Below are positions 1 through 8,836 of a stretch of DNA of 64,000 bases, in pieces. The position numbers and the translations under genes are program-made. The notes beneath the pieces were generated by a model. It was not told the DNA's origin, did not search any database, and saw nothing but the letters and a program-made list of their open reading frames with translations. The first letter of the stretch is position 1, and every line of letters starts with the position of its first letter. The stretch is taken from positions 1 to 64,000 of the forward strand of contig JAHJHI010000021.1 of the NCBI GenBank assembly GCA_018824085.1. The letters run 5' to 3'. This stretch comes from Gammaproteobacteria bacterium (GTDB lineage Bacteria > Pseudomonadota > Gammaproteobacteria > Burkholderiales > Rhodocyclaceae).

Positions 1-216
1 CTTGCGCAGGTACTGGCCGGCGATCTCGGCCAGGCGGCCGAAGAAGGCCACGCGGTGCCACTCGGTCATTTCCTTCTTTTCACCGGTCGCCTTGTCCTTC
101 CACGAGTCCGTGGTGGCGACGGTGATGTTGCAGATCGCGTCACCGTTCGGCGCGTACCGGGTTTCAGGGTCGCGGCCGAGGTTGCCGACGATGATGACTT
201 TGTTGACGCTGGCCAT
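1..216 (-). CDS. ssb: Single-stranded DNA-binding protein (SSB), 3' part cut by window edge
   Basis: The first 72 residues of an SSB are visible, starting [18 protein letters not shown], the standard SSB opening, followed by the OB-fold segments [21 protein letters not shown] and [24 protein letters not shown] coats single-stranded DNA in replication and recombination. The ATG overlaps the stop of the upstream unknown gene (ATGA), so it is the next cistron of the leftward early operon. The C-terminal acidic tip lies beyond position 1. A phage SSB next to RecT-type and exonuclease genes fits a recombination module. Confidence 0.93.
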   Translation of the reverse strand, partial: MASVNKVIIVGNLGRDPETRYAPNGDAICNITVATTDSWKDKATGEKKEMTEWHRVAFFGRLAEIAGQYLRK

Positions 217-581
217 CACGCACCGCCTTTCTGCTCGTCACCACCATCGTCCGGCCACGGGTTATCGATGATGTGCTTGCCGCAGAATGCGCAGTGCTCC
301 ATGCGGTTATCAAACGGGGTGCCATCATTGAGGGTGAAACGACTTCCGCACGAGGTTCCCCACACGTCCGACCCTTCATCCTCTTGATACCAGTTGCATT
401 GCAGCGGCATCGACACCTCTGCCGGAACAGTCGTTGCTACTTCCAGTTCGCTGTTTATGATTTCGATCAGTTCGTCGGCCGTCACCAACATTGCTTCGGG
501 CCAGTCTTCCGGGCTGCTGCGGTCAGTCAGTTCCGCGACCCGCTGGCAGATACGGGCATCGATGTTCGAGCGCTCAGCCAT
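216..581 (-). CDS. Hypothetical phage protein with cysteine pairs
   Basis: A 121-residue protein of unknown function. The start is ATG at 581, inside the end of the methylase gene, chosen because the longer reading frame runs antisense-like through the methylase. The C-terminal half carries C-N-W, a later single Cys, and HCAFCGKHI (CxxC), which could form a zinc-binding knuckle; this is inference. It overlaps ssb by ATGA and the methylase by 8 bases, so translation is probably coupled along the operon. Similar small Cys proteins are common beside phage methylases, but I recognise no family. Confidence 0.7.
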   Translation of the reverse strand: MAERSNIDARICQRVAELTDRSSPEDWPEAMLVTADELIEIINSELEVATTVPAEVSMPLQCNWYQEDEGSDVWGTSCGSRFTLNDGTPFDNRMEHCAFCGKHIIDNPWPDDGGDEQKGGA

Positions 582-2055
582 TACGCACCGCCTTCCGGAT
601 ATCGTTGACGCTGACGATCCGCTGCCCGATCCACTCCATAACAGGCACAGCCATGCTGTTTCCGAGTGCCTTGTAACGCGGGCTGTCGGGGCAATCTTGG
701 GTCGTTGGCTGGCGCAGGCCGCGGCCCGTGGTTTCAATCAGCCATTCCTCGAAGGACTTGCCGCCAGCGTGCGTGCCCTTCTTCTTTGCCCAGGCTTGGT
801 GCGCCTTCCACGGGATCAGCGTGTAGTCGTCCGGGAAACCTTGCAGCCGCTCGCACTCGCGCGGCGTGATGCGGCGGACCTGCATGGCGGTCAACAGCGC
901 AGGCGGCGGGCTGTTGGCATCAAGGCAGGTAGACCGCTCCTCGAAAATCTTGCCCGCGTTGTTCGCGGCCGTGTTGTGGAGCTTGGTCGTGTAAGCGACC
1001 GCAAGCTGGCCGCCACCATTGCTGTGCGACCCAGCGTGCCCCATGGCGCGCATGGTGCTGGCGATCTCGCCCACGCCGAAGCCGGCCATGCCGCTCGCCT
1101 TGCAGTCGAACGCGATGGCTGGCGGGTGCGCACCAGCTGCCAGCGGATGGCACGGGTCGCCGGGTTTCGGTCGGCTGTAGTTGGACGCGCTGGTGATCTG
1201 GGTGGTATCGAACGGCACCGGCACCAACGGCGTTTCCCGACCCGTGCCGTCTTCGCCGGCGTCGAATCCTTCGCCGCGTAGGGTGTGGGTGATTACCGGA
1301 ATTGCCGCAATCGGCGCCTCATGGTTGCAGGTCAGCGTCGGGCCACGGTCAACACCGATCTCGGCGCCGCCTTGGCCGTGGGCCATGGTGATTACACCGA
1401 TTTTTGCGGGCTGGAGCCGCCATGCTCTGGCGTGGTCGACATCGCAACCGCCGTCAGTGCTGCGGAGAGTGCCGACGGCAGTTCCTTTCCCCGCTTCTCG
1501 GCTCGGCGCAGAATCCCCTGACAGGCACGCGCGCTCAAAAAGAACCGCTGCGGCACTTCGCCAGTTTCCAAGACATCCGACAACGAACACACGGCGGCGT
1601 CGCTGGGCCACTCCGAAGAACTGAGCGTCAAGAACCCGGTAGGCGAACCCATACCCGAGTTCGCCCAGCATCCCGAGGAAGGTTCCAAAATCCCGCCCTC
1701 CGTTACTCGACAGGACGCCGGGCACGTTCTCCCATACCAGCCAGCGGGGCCTATATCGGCGAGCAATTGCGCCGTAGGTGAGCATGAGGTTGCCACGCGG
1801 ATCTGCCAGTCCCTTTCGCAGGCCAGCAACGCTGAATGACTGGCACGGGGTTCCTCCAACAAGAACATCGACATCTGCATCGGGCCATTCCTTGAAGCAC
1901 GTCATGTCGCCCAGGTTGGGCACTTCGGGGTAGTGATGAGCAAGGACCGCGCACGGGAATGCATCGACTTCAGAAAACGCGAACGGACGCCACCCGAGTG
2001 ACTTCCAAGCTACTGAAGCAGCCTCGATCCCGGAACACACAGAGAGGTACTTCAT
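574..2055 (-). CDS. C5-cytosine DNA methyltransferase (Dcm-like), phage-encoded
   Basis: A 493-residue C5-cytosine methylase. Motif I is at the N-terminus (LSVCSGIEAASVAW), the catalytic loop GGTPCQSFSVAG places the nucleophile at about Cys71, motif VI is WENVPG near residue 109, and motif X is YKALGNSMAVPV at the C-terminus. A long variable region between about residues 190 and 400 is the likely target-recognition domain and is larger than in minimal enzymes. No matching restriction endonuclease is adjacent, so it is probably an orphan methylase protecting phage DNA from host restriction. It overlaps the genes on both sides by a few bases. Confidence 0.93.
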   Translation of the reverse strand: MKYLSVCSGIEAASVAWKSLGWRPFAFSEVDAFPCAVLAHHYPEVPNLGDMTCFKEWPDADVDVLVGGTPCQSFSVAGLRKGLADPRGNLMLTYGAIARRYRPRWLVWENVPGVLSSNGGRDFGTFLGMLGELGYGFAYRVLDAQFFGVAQRRRRVFVVGCLGNWRSAAAVLFERACLSGDSAPSREAGKGTAVGTLRSTDGGCDVDHARAWRLQPAKIGVITMAHGQGGAEIGVDRGPTLTCNHEAPIAAIPVITHTLRGEGFDAGEDGTGRETPLVPVPFDTTQITSASNYSRPKPGDPCHPLAAGAHPPAIAFDCKASGMAGFGVGEIASTMRAMGHAGSHSNGGGQLAVAYTTKLHNTAANNAGKIFEERSTCLDANSPPPALLTAMQVRRITPRECERLQGFPDDYTLIPWKAHQAWAKKKGTHAGGKSFEEWLIETTGRGLRQPTTQDCPDSPRYKALGNSMAVPVMEWIGQRIVSVNDIRKAVRNG

Positions 2056-2438
2056 GCCTCACCTCCGGCGATGTCCTCGATCCGCACGACCTTTATTCCG
2101 AGCCGGTGCGCGACATGCACTTCGAGGTGCGCGCCCTTGCTGTTCTCCCAGCCGGGCAGCATCGCGATCGTGTCGCAGTCGCACAGCGCCTTGATGTCCG
2201 CGCGCATGCACTGCTCCCACGGCATCGCGCTATCCGGGTTGATCTCGGCGGGATTCACGACATCGTGGCCAGCCGACCGGAGCGCCGAGGCGGCCGCGTT
2301 GAAGGCGGGGAAATTAAGGTCGGGCATGCCGGTCATCGGGCCGCTGAGATAGATGCGCTTCATGCGGTCTGCTGCCCGAGTGGCCGACGCGGCAGCGTCT
2401 TCCAATCGATGCACGGCTTGCCAGTCGATTTCAGCCAT
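2052..2438 (-). CDS. DUF4406 protein (nucleoside 2-deoxyribosyltransferase-like fold)
   Basis: A 128-residue protein whose segment from about residue 26, MKRIYLSGPMTGMPDLNFP, is the hallmark of DUF4406, a phage family related to nucleoside 2-deoxyribosyltransferases. Further typical segments are NPAEI and DCDTIAMLPGWENSKGA. The longer ATG at 2438 was chosen over the internal Met because GGGAGG lies 7 bases upstream and the start overlaps the previous stop (TAATG). The role is unproven; the family is thought to act on nucleotides or modified bases. The neighbouring methylase makes a DNA-modification or nucleotide role plausible. Confidence 0.85.
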   Translation of the reverse strand: MAEIDWQAVHRLEDAAASATRAADRMKRIYLSGPMTGMPDLNFPAFNAAASALRSAGHDVVNPAEINPDSAMPWEQCMRADIKALCDCDTIAMLPGWENSKGAHLEVHVAHRLGIKVVRIEDIAGGEA

Positions 2439-4267
2439 TACGCCGCCTCCCGCATCTGTCCTACGACGCCGCCGTCAATCCAGTGCGCCTGAATGGTCTC
2501 CGGCAGTCCGCAGGGAAGCGCCTTGAGCGTGCCGAACACGAGCGCGGTATCGATCTCCTCCTCGGCCGCGAGCTGATCCAGCCACTCCAGCGCATCAGCG
2601 CGGCCGGCCAGGTCCAGCACATCAAAGCGATCGAGCACCAGCAGGCGCAGCCCGGAAAGATGGCTGACGGCCTCGGCGATCATCGCGTCGGCGCGCCACT
2701 TCTCCGACTCGCTCAGCAGCGCGTAGGGGCGGCCGTCGGCCTTGATCTTCATGCCCGATACGATCTGCGGAACGGACCATCCTGCTGCTACGGCGCTTGC
2801 TCCAAGCCTTGAATTGATCGGCCCCAGCGCCTCGGCCAGCATCTCGCCCGGGATCCCGTCGGGTGACAGCGCGTCAGCGATTTCCAGCCACGCCTGAACA
2901 TCTGCGTGATGCTGCGCGGCCTGCTCGATGACCTTCTCCTGCCGCGCCGCCTGCTCGGCCAGCGCCTGATACTTGGCAACATCGGCGCGCCATGCGTCGC
3001 GGGCTTCGATCTTCTGCTGCACGTCCTCGCGCAGCTCGTCGAAGTTCGGCGTGTCGCCAGCGGCGGCCTTGTCCAGTTCCACCAGCTGAGCTTCGGCGGC
3101 TTCGGCTGCCGCCAGATCGCGGCGGCTGTTGGCGACCGCGCTCTGCATCAGATCGCGCGCCTTCTCGTACTCGGCCAGCTTCGCAGCGGCCTGTGCATCC
3201 TCCGCTGGCGCTGTCTTACTCTGTGCTCGGTACTCGGCGACATGCGCACGCGCGCGATTTATCAGCCCTTCGTCCCACTCAACGATCTCGCCGGAATCGG
3301 TCGCCACGATGCCGGTGCTGGCCTCGGCGATGCCCAGAAACTCGGCGGCCACTTTTGCGAGGCCGCGCAGCACTGCATCCTCCATCACTGCGCGCACCTT
3401 CTTCACGCCGCCGGCCGCGGCCTTGGCGTCGGCGACCTTCGGCTGCCAGTCGGCCAGCTCGGACTCATCCTTGGCCAGCTTCGTGCGAATGCGCTCGATG
3501 CGGCCGGCACGCTCTTCCAGCTGTGCGCGCTGCTGCTCCTGTTCCTCGCGTGCCTGTGCGGCGGAGCGCGCGGCGCCGAGCGCTTGCTGCGCGGTGGCCA
3601 AGGCAGCATCGGCCTCAGTCAGCTTGGCGCGGGCGTTCTCCAACAGCGTCGGCGCCTTCGCAGCACCTTCCGGCAGGGCAGGGGGGCGCCAGCCGGCGGC
3701 CTTGTCCTTGCCCCAGGTCTCGCCACCGGTCACTGTCTTCCACGCGGACTTCGCGTCACGCGCGCGGTTCTGGGCTTCCTTGCACGCGGCATCGAAGCCA
3801 GCGCGCAGCAGCGGCATGACCAGCGCGACGCGGGCGTCGTCGAAGCCCTTGTCGGCCAGGCGCTTCTTCACGGCGTCGCCGGAAGATGACAGGCCCATCA
3901 GGCCGAACAAGAAGGCGCGCCGCTCATCGGGCGAGAGGCTCGCGAAGCGCTGGGCGTCCAGCACATAGTTGATGGCGCCTGCTTCGAAGCACGTGCCCTT
4001 GCCACTGGGCAGGGCCACTGCATAGGCGCCGCCATCGGCCACGACTTCTACGAAGCCGGACTCGGCGCCCTCGGTGAGCAGCAGCGCGTATTCCTTCTTC
4101 AGGCTGACGCGGACGGTTTCACCGGTGAGCGCGTGACGGACGGCCTCCTGCAGGCTGGACTTGCCGGCGCCGTTGCGGCCAGCGAACAGCTGGACCGGGC
4201 GATCGAGCGCGATGTCGGCCGCGCGGATGCCAAGGTAGTTCTGGGCGGAGATTCGGGTGATTTTCAT
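2438..4267 (-). CDS. SbcC/RecF-like coiled-coil ATPase
   Basis: A 609-residue AAA/ABC-type ATPase. The start [19 protein letters not shown] is typical of RecF/SbcC proteins (SbcC-like first strand), Walker A is AGRNGAGKSSL near residue 35, a long Glu/Ala/Lys-rich coiled coil spans roughly residues 200-470, and the C-terminal half-site has LLSESEKWR in the place of the ABC signature followed by LLVLDRFDVLD as Walker B. ATG at 4267 overlaps the preceding stop (ATGA) with GGAAG upstream. With the adjacent DnaQ-type exonuclease it could make an SbcCD-like DNA end-processing pair; no SbcD phosphoesterase is visible, so that pairing is inference. Confidence 0.85.
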   Translation of the reverse strand: MKITRISAQNYLGIRAADIALDRPVQLFAGRNGAGKSSLQEAVRHALTGETVRVSLKKEYALLLTEGAESGFVEVVADGGAYAVALPSGKGTCFEAGAINYVLDAQRFASLSPDERRAFLFGLMGLSSSGDAVKKRLADKGFDDARVALVMPLLRAGFDAACKEAQNRARDAKSAWKTVTGGETWGKDKAAGWRPPALPEGAAKAPTLLENARAKLTEADAALATAQQALGAARSAAQAREEQEQQRAQLEERAGRIERIRTKLAKDESELADWQPKVADAKAAAGGVKKVRAVMEDAVLRGLAKVAAEFLGIAEASTGIVATDSGEIVEWDEGLINRARAHVAEYRAQSKTAPAEDAQAAAKLAEYEKARDLMQSAVANSRRDLAAAEAAEAQLVELDKAAAGDTPNFDELREDVQQKIEARDAWRADVAKYQALAEQAARQEKVIEQAAQHHADVQAWLEIADALSPDGIPGEMLAEALGPINSRLGASAVAAGWSVPQIVSGMKIKADGRPYALLSESEKWRADAMIAEAVSHLSGLRLLVLDRFDVLDLAGRADALEWLDQLAAEEEIDTALVFGTLKALPCGLPETIQAHWIDGGVVGQMREAA

Positions 4268-4893
4268 GCTGCTTCCTTCATGTCCAGCATTGCGAAGTAG
4301 ATGTCCCGGCATGCGCTTACGTCGGCCAGAGCGTTATGTGCGCCCTCGAAGTCGCGGCCGAATAGGTGTCGGTATGCTTCGCCGAGGTTCGGGGTCTTGT
4401 GATGGAAGCGCCCGGCCGCCTTCATGCGTTCGGTCGGCGGGATGGCGCAGACAGGCGTTGCCATACGCGCCGTGCATTCCGCGCGCGATTGCTTCCATTC
4501 GTCGGCGATCGAAAGCCCGGGCGGAGAGTGAGATACGTCGCCCAGGAAACGCATCAGTGCGATCCGCAGGATTCGGGCGTCGAACTGCTCGTTGTGTGCG
4601 ATGCGCAGGCGGCCGGCCCACAGATCCATGAATTCCTTGATCGCAGAGGCCTCGGAAATGCCAACTTCCAACGCGTGCTCTTGCGTGATGCCATGGACGG
4701 CGGAGGACTCATCAGGGATGAACCAACCGTCGGGGCAGATGATCACGTCTATGGTGCGTAGGGTTTCACGCGTGTCGAGATCGACCAGGAGCGCAGCCAA
4801 CTGCACGATGTGTGGTTGATGCTCGGCCTCGGATGGCGCCTTGAAGTCTGGCAGGCCAGTAGTTTCGGTGTCGTAGAAGAGGGCGGTCTTCAT
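4264..4893 (-). CDS. DnaQ-like 3'-5' exonuclease (DEDDh)
   Basis: A 209-residue exonuclease of the DEDDh superfamily. ExoI is [11 protein letters not shown] at residues 7-17 with the metal-binding Asp and Glu, ExoII is [11 protein letters not shown] near residue 100, and ExoIII is [18 protein letters not shown] near residue 187 with the His and Asp. Proteins of this type trim 3' ends in recombination or act as proofreading subunits. It lies between the ATPase and rdgC-like genes with 4-base overlaps on both sides, so it is co-translated with them. The phage carries no DNA polymerase in this window, so a proofreading role is less likely than end-processing. Confidence 0.9.
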   Translation of the reverse strand: MKTALFYDTETTGLPDFKAPSEAEHQPHIVQLAALLVDLDTRETLRTIDVIICPDGWFIPDESSAVHGITQEHALEVGISEASAIKEFMDLWAGRLRIAHNEQFDARILRIALMRFLGDVSHSPPGLSIADEWKQSRAECTARMATPVCAIPPTERMKAAGRFHHKTPNLGEAYRHLFGRDFEGAHNALADVSACRDIYFAMLDMKEAA

Positions 4894-6017
4894 GCTGCGA
4901 GTACCTCGCGGTTTCCGTTGCTGTCCATCTGGCTCACGACACCGGTCTGCTCCATCTGCTCAAGGAGGCGTGCGGCGCGGTTGTAGCCGATGCGCAGATG
5001 GCGCTGCACCAGCGATATCGATGGCCGGCGGGTCTTCAGCACGATCTCCAGCGCCTGGTCGTACAGCGGGTCCGGGTCGCCATCGTTTGCAGAACCCTCG
5101 GCGCGTTCTACAAGGTCGTCGCGCTTCGGCACCTCGATACCGCCGTGCGCCTCGATCAGCGCCAAGAAGGACTGCTCAATCTCGCTGGCTTCCAGCAGGA
5201 ACTGCGCGTCGAAGTGCTCGATCTCGTTGTCGGCCGGCTCCTGCGACTCGGTGAGCACGTCCAGCATCACGATCCGCTTCAGCTCGAGTTCGCTGCCGAG
5301 GATGAAGCTCATGCGGTCGCGGAAGGTGAGGCCCAGGTGTTCGGCGCGCTTGCCCTGATAGATGTGGTGTCGGATCTCATCGGCGTCGAGCGCATGCCGC
5401 GTGTAGCTGACGGCTGCCTTGCTCTCCGTCGACGACACCAGCTTGCAGTCCGTGTCGATCGTGAAATGCTCCGGCGCTTCGTCAGCGGCCAGCCAGGAGG
5501 TCATCGCGGACGGAGGCGTGAACTGCGTCTTCACCAGCGACACCGGCATGTTCTCCAGCGCCTCGCGCATGGCGCTCAGCATCTCGTCGGCCTTGTTCGC
5601 GCTGTTGGCGGCCACGATCAGCAGACCGCGCTGGCGGCAGATCCACGCCAGCGTCTGGCGCTTGCGGGTGAAGGCCATCTCCAGCAGCTCGCGGGTGACG
5701 GCGTCCTTGATCTCGCGCACCTCGCGCCGGCCCGGCTTGTAGCCCTGCTCGGCTTCGATGTCGGCGACACGGATGTCGACGTGCTCCTGGATGACGGCTG
5801 ACGGCAGCAGCTTCTCTTCGACCTGGAAGCACACGAGGTATCGGCCATGCACGTCGTGGCACAGCTCGGCCTGGTCGCGCGGCGGCACGAAGCCATTGGA
5901 TTCCGTCTGCGTCGGCGAGCACGGCTGGAAGGTGCGGCGCGACAGCAGCTCGGCGGTGCCGGCGGCATCCCACGGCCAGCCGGACGGGAGGTGATAGGCG
6001 ATGGCAGTGCGGACCAT
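4890..6017 (-). CDS. rdgC: RdgC-like recombination protein fused to an FtsK-gamma winged-helix domain
   Basis: Residues 1 to about 300 match RdgC, a ring-forming DNA-binding protein that limits RecA loading: it has [36 protein letters not shown] and FTIDTDCKL-type segments in RdgC order. Residues 316-375 ([20 protein letters not shown], then [17 protein letters not shown], ending NGNREVLAA) match the FtsK gamma domain, the winged helix that reads KOPS sequences on the chromosome. Cellular RdgC is about 300 residues and lacks this tail. The stop and start overlap its neighbours by 4 and leave 6 bases to the RecT-like gene. How the gamma domain targets RdgC is unknown. Confidence 0.9.
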   Translation of the reverse strand: MVRTAIAYHLPSGWPWDAAGTAELLSRRTFQPCSPTQTESNGFVPPRDQAELCHDVHGRYLVCFQVEEKLLPSAVIQEHVDIRVADIEAEQGYKPGRREVREIKDAVTRELLEMAFTRKRQTLAWICRQRGLLIVAANSANKADEMLSAMREALENMPVSLVKTQFTPPSAMTSWLAADEAPEHFTIDTDCKLVSSTESKAAVSYTRHALDADEIRHHIYQGKRAEHLGLTFRDRMSFILGSELELKRIVMLDVLTESQEPADNEIEHFDAQFLLEASEIEQSFLALIEAHGGIEVPKRDDLVERAEGSANDGDPDPLYDQALEIVLKTRRPSISLVQRHLRIGYNRAARLLEQMEQTGVVSQMDSNGNREVLAA

Positions 6018-6023
6018 GGCGGC

Positions 6024-6932
6024 TTACTCCAGGTTCATTGAGCGCTGACCACGACCGCGCGGCGCGCTGGCGCGCCGCTGGTCGGCCGCGGCCTCGTCGG
6101 CGATGCGGCGTTCCATCTCTGCCGCTTCCTCGGCGGACGGCTGCCAGTTGCCGCCGGTGTTCGTTCCTTGGCCTTGTTCGAGGGCGCGCGGGTCGTCGTC
6201 CTGCTGGTCGCCGGACGGTGAGGCTTCAGTCGTCTGAGCGGTGGCGGATTCGTGAGACGACGGCTCCGACTGCGTAGGGGTGCGCAGCGATGCGATATCG
6301 ACAGAGAACTCGCCGCCGGTGCCGCGCTGCGCTTCGAACACGTCACCGATCTCCTCGGCAGTCTGGAGGCCCATACCGAGTTCGGGCGCATAGGCGCGTT
6401 GCCAGAACGCCGCCGACCGATAGACGAACATCTGGTCCGGCATCGTGTTCCACTTGCTGCCGTTCTTCGAGGACCAGCCCTCGGCGCGGACCATCTCCCA
6501 CGTGACCCAGATCCCGTCCAGGCGCTCGCCGGTATCACGTTCGATGGCCCACGCGCGGCAGCCGTAATCCTTCTCGCCCGGCACACCCTTCCATTCGTAC
6601 CGCAGCGACGTGTAGCGGCCGCAGGCGTTGATAGTGGCGATCAGGAACTTGGACGACCAGCCCGGGGTGCCATGCACGATGTACAAGTTCTGCATGACCA
6701 TCAGCGGGTTGGCGCCGATGCGTTGCGCCATGTCCAACGCGATCATGCAGTTGGCCAGGTTGCCCTGGTAGGACTTCGGGACCAGATCGGAGGCGGCGAA
6801 GGCCTTGCTCACGCGCTGCATGAGCTCGAAGCTCTGGAGGTCGAAGAAGCCAGCGCGGACCGCAGGCATGTGGCTTTCGCGCGGTGCCGCGACTTGATCG
6901 CGGACTTGTTGCAGGGATGCGGGTGCGTTCAT
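6024..6932 (-). CDS. RecT-family single-strand annealing protein
   Basis: A 302-residue protein whose core (about residues 35-200) fits the RecT/Red-beta annealing superfamily as found in phages: SDLVPKSYQGNLANCMIALD, AQRIGANPLMVMQNLYIVHG and GWSSKFLIATINACGRY. The C-terminus is a low-complexity Glu/Gln/Ser-rich tail ending in a basic stretch. It sits next to a PD-(D/E)XK nuclease gene, the standard exonuclease plus annealase pair of phage recombination. ATG at 6932 is preceded by GAGG 9 bases upstream. The call to family is firm, the subtype is not. Confidence 0.85.
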   Translation of the reverse strand: MNAPASLQQVRDQVAAPRESHMPAVRAGFFDLQSFELMQRVSKAFAASDLVPKSYQGNLANCMIALDMAQRIGANPLMVMQNLYIVHGTPGWSSKFLIATINACGRYTSLRYEWKGVPGEKDYGCRAWAIERDTGERLDGIWVTWEMVRAEGWSSKNGSKWNTMPDQMFVYRSAAFWQRAYAPELGMGLQTAEEIGDVFEAQRGTGGEFSVDIASLRTPTQSEPSSHESATAQTTEASPSGDQQDDDPRALEQGQGTNTGGNWQPSAEEAAEMERRIADEAAADQRRASAPRGRGQRSMNLE

Positions 6933-6943
6933 GTCGTCAGTCC

Positions 6944-7765
6944 TCAGTCGTGGAACGGGCAGGTCGCGTGGCGCGGGCAGTACTTCTCCGAGCAGAGCAG
7001 CGACTTGGGGTTGGGGTAGAAGCGGCCGGTCTTGAACATCTCGGCGGCGAACTGGATCAGGCCAGGGTGTTCGTCAGTTCCGACCATCGCAGTGCGCGCG
7101 TTGGCGATCCGGCCGGTGGATATCTCGGAGGTGCCCTTGGTCTTCATGCCGATGATCTCGGCGTCGTCGCTGATGCGCTCGCCCGTGGTGTGCTCATAGA
7201 GCAGCTCGTAGGTGCCGATCTGCGGGCCGTGGCCCTTGGTCACGGCCGCACCTTTCTGGACGGCCGCGGACCCGGTTTTGATGTCGGCGATGCCGACGCC
7301 TGAGCTGGCGCGGCGGATGCGGGCGCGGTCCATCGTGCCGGTGAGGCGCACGACGACGCCGGACCCGCAGTCGATGTCCAGCGGCTTCGTTGGCATCTCC
7401 ACCGCGACGAAGTTGTACCGGGGCGAAACCTCGATGCAGTACTTCGTGATCAGCGTCAGGCCGACGCGCTCGGCCTCGGTCATCGTGATGTCGTCGCGGG
7501 CCGGATCGAACTCGTTCTCCGGGTCGCGGAGCTTGTCGACCATCACGCCGGCCGCGTCGTCGGCGGACAGGCCGGAGCCGTCCAGGCGAGCCTGGTCGAA
7601 CACGGCGGTGCCGGCGTGGATGGCCGTGCCCAGTGCAGCGCGCAGGCCGACGACGTTGCGCATGCCGAGCAGATGGATGCCTTCCCAGCGGTAGGCACAG
7701 TCGAACAGGCCGGCCCACGAGCTGGCGCGCACGGTAAGAGACGGCAGACGTTCAGGCGCATTCAT
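6944..7765 (-). CDS. PD-(D/E)XK exonuclease with probable Fe-S cysteines
   Basis: A 273-residue RecB/Cas4-like nuclease. The fold is supported by LRAALGTAIHAG (the conserved GxxxH helix), GTMDRARI and IADIKTGSA, the last giving the D-x-K motif (ADIKTG). One Cys near the N-terminus (FDCAYRW) and three near the C-terminus (LLCSEKYCPRHATCPFH) are arranged as in AddB/Cas4 enzymes with an iron-sulfur cluster, although the spacing here is C-x4-C-x5-C. It probably resects DNA ends for the adjacent RecT-like annealase. ATG at 7765 has AGGAG 9 bases upstream and overlaps the previous stop. Confidence 0.88.
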   Translation of the reverse strand: MNAPERLPSLTVRASSWAGLFDCAYRWEGIHLLGMRNVVGLRAALGTAIHAGTAVFDQARLDGSGLSADDAAGVMVDKLRDPENEFDPARDDITMTEAERVGLTLITKYCIEVSPRYNFVAVEMPTKPLDIDCGSGVVVRLTGTMDRARIRRASSGVGIADIKTGSAAVQKGAAVTKGHGPQIGTYELLYEHTTGERISDDAEIIGMKTKGTSEISTGRIANARTAMVGTDEHPGLIQFAAEMFKTGRFYPNPKSLLCSEKYCPRHATCPFHD

Positions 7766-8016
7766 GCGCGGTACTCCTTCAGGTGGTTGAGGGCGCGCCG
7801 ACACCGGCGCAGTTGGTGTTCGATCTCGCGCAGCGCCTCTGCCGTCTCGATCTGGTAGCCGCTGGCGCGCATCAGGGCGAAGCCGTCGGCGCCGACTGCC
7901 GCGACCTGCGAGGCGATGCTGTCGGCGGCAAGTACGCGCATGGCGGCATGTGCCCGGCGCCAGCGCAGCGCGAGGATTCGAGCGCGCAGGGCGGAAATTG
8001 AGGGGCGCTTATTCAT
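7762..8016 (-). CDS. Hypothetical phage protein, helical
   Basis: An 84-residue basic, mostly helical protein (MNKRPSISALRARILALRW ... RRCRRALNHLKEYRA) of unknown function. The ATG at 8016 lies inside the end of the small membrane ORF and the stop overlaps the nuclease start (ATGA), which is why the shorter of the possible starts was taken. It has no recognisable motif; the many Arg residues could suit nucleic acid binding, which is only a guess. Confidence 0.6.
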   Translation of the reverse strand: MNKRPSISALRARILALRWRRAHAAMRVLAADSIASQVAAVGADGFALMRASGYQIETAEALREIEHQLRRCRRALNHLKEYRA

Positions 8017-8113
8017 CGTCAGGCCCGCCCATCTCGTCAATGCAGCGCCCGGCGATGCGGGCCACGGCCCAGCAGGCAACCACGTAGGCTGCGATGCAGA
8101 TGATCGCGGTCAT
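8009..8113 (-). CDS. Small membrane peptide, 34 residues
   Basis: MTAIICIAAYVVACWAVARI opens a 34-residue ORF with one predicted transmembrane helix and an acidic end (EMGGPDDE). The ATG overlaps the previous stop (ATGA) and the stop overlaps the next gene start by 8 bases, so it fits the tightly packed operon. Its function is unknown. The support is position, overlap and a clean hydrophobic helix. Confidence 0.5.
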   Translation of the reverse strand: MTAIICIAAYVVACWAVARIAGRCIDEMGGPDDE

Positions 8114-8334
8114 TTCTGCACGCTCGCGCAATCCGCGTGGATTGCCGTCCTGTCTGTGGCGTCATAGGCGTCACATTCGAAGCGCTCGCCGTACCGCGCG
8201 AACAGCACCGGATATGCAGCCAGCAACGGCTTGCGGTTGTCTTCGTCGGCGGCCATGTACGTGGCGCCAAGGAGCCTCACGAAGCTCCCGCCATGCTTCT
8301 GCATGCGCATCGCTGCGCGTTCGTGTTTGTCCAT
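8110..8334 (-). CDS. Hypothetical phage protein
   Basis: A 74-residue protein (MDKHERAAMRMQKHGGSF ... DRTAIHADCASVQK) without a recognised domain. A GTG one codon earlier is possible, but AGGAGG lies 6 bases before ATG at 8334, so that start is preferred. The start overlaps the stop of the small membrane peptide (TGATG) and the stop overlaps the next ATG. Two Cys residues lie near the C-terminus. Unknown role in the early operon. Confidence 0.6.
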   Translation of the reverse strand: MDKHERAAMRMQKHGGSFVRLLGATYMAADEDNRKPLLAAYPVLFARYGERFECDAYDATDRTAIHADCASVQK

Positions 8335-8450
8335 CACACACCTCCTGCCAGCATCACGGCGACCAACAGACCGACGATCAGAACGGCTGCGTAATCAACA
8401 GCCAGTTCGTGCAATTCGTTGCGGCTTGCCTTGCGGGTAAGAGGGTTCAT
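8334..8450 (-). CDS. Small membrane peptide, 38 residues
   Basis: A 38-residue ORF with a charged N-terminus (MNPLTRKASRNELHEL) and one hydrophobic helix (AAVLIVGLLVAVMLAGGV) reaching the C-terminus. It overlaps its neighbours by 4 bases (ATGA) and 1 base (TGATG), the same packing as the rest of the operon, and its end carries the AGGAGG that serves the next gene. Function unknown. Confidence 0.5.
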   Translation of the reverse strand: MNPLTRKASRNELHELAVDYAAVLIVGLLVAVMLAGGV

Positions 8451-8836
8451 GCCGCACCTCCGGCCTTCTCGATGGCCACGGGGATCAGCTCACATGCGCG
8501 CGAGATACGGCGGGACCAGATGTCGCGGACGCGATCGAGGTCGCCTTCCTGCAGCGCCAGTGAAAATCCCTCGTACTCCGCCGCATCGAAGCAGCCTTTT
8601 GCATGCTTTGCCGCATCCATCAAGTACGGCGCGGCATCCAGCAGTCGCTGGTAGCTCTTGATCGCATCGCGCAGGTCGTCCAGCTCACGATCGCGCGAGG
8701 AGATCAGTTCGACCAGCGCGGCAGCCATGCTCTTGTGGTCATTGCGCTCGACGTAGTAGCCGTCCTTGCGCTCGAACATCGACCCCGGGTAAGCGCTCTC
8801 GAAAGCGCGAACGGTGTAGTGGCCGCCCGCGTTCAT
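8447..8836 (-). CDS. Hypothetical phage protein, helical
   Basis: A 129-residue acidic, helical protein. The middle (LVELISSRDRELDDLRDAIK) looks like a short coiled coil. No family recognised. ATG at 8836 overlaps the preceding stop and its stop overlaps the small membrane peptide start, so it is an intact cistron of the leftward operon. Confidence 0.65.
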   Translation of the reverse strand: MNAGGHYTVRAFESAYPGSMFERKDGYYVERNDHKSMAAALVELISSRDRELDDLRDAIKSYQRLLDAAPYLMDAAKHAKGCFDAAEYEGFSLALQEGDLDRVRDIWSRRISRACELIPVAIEKAGGAA

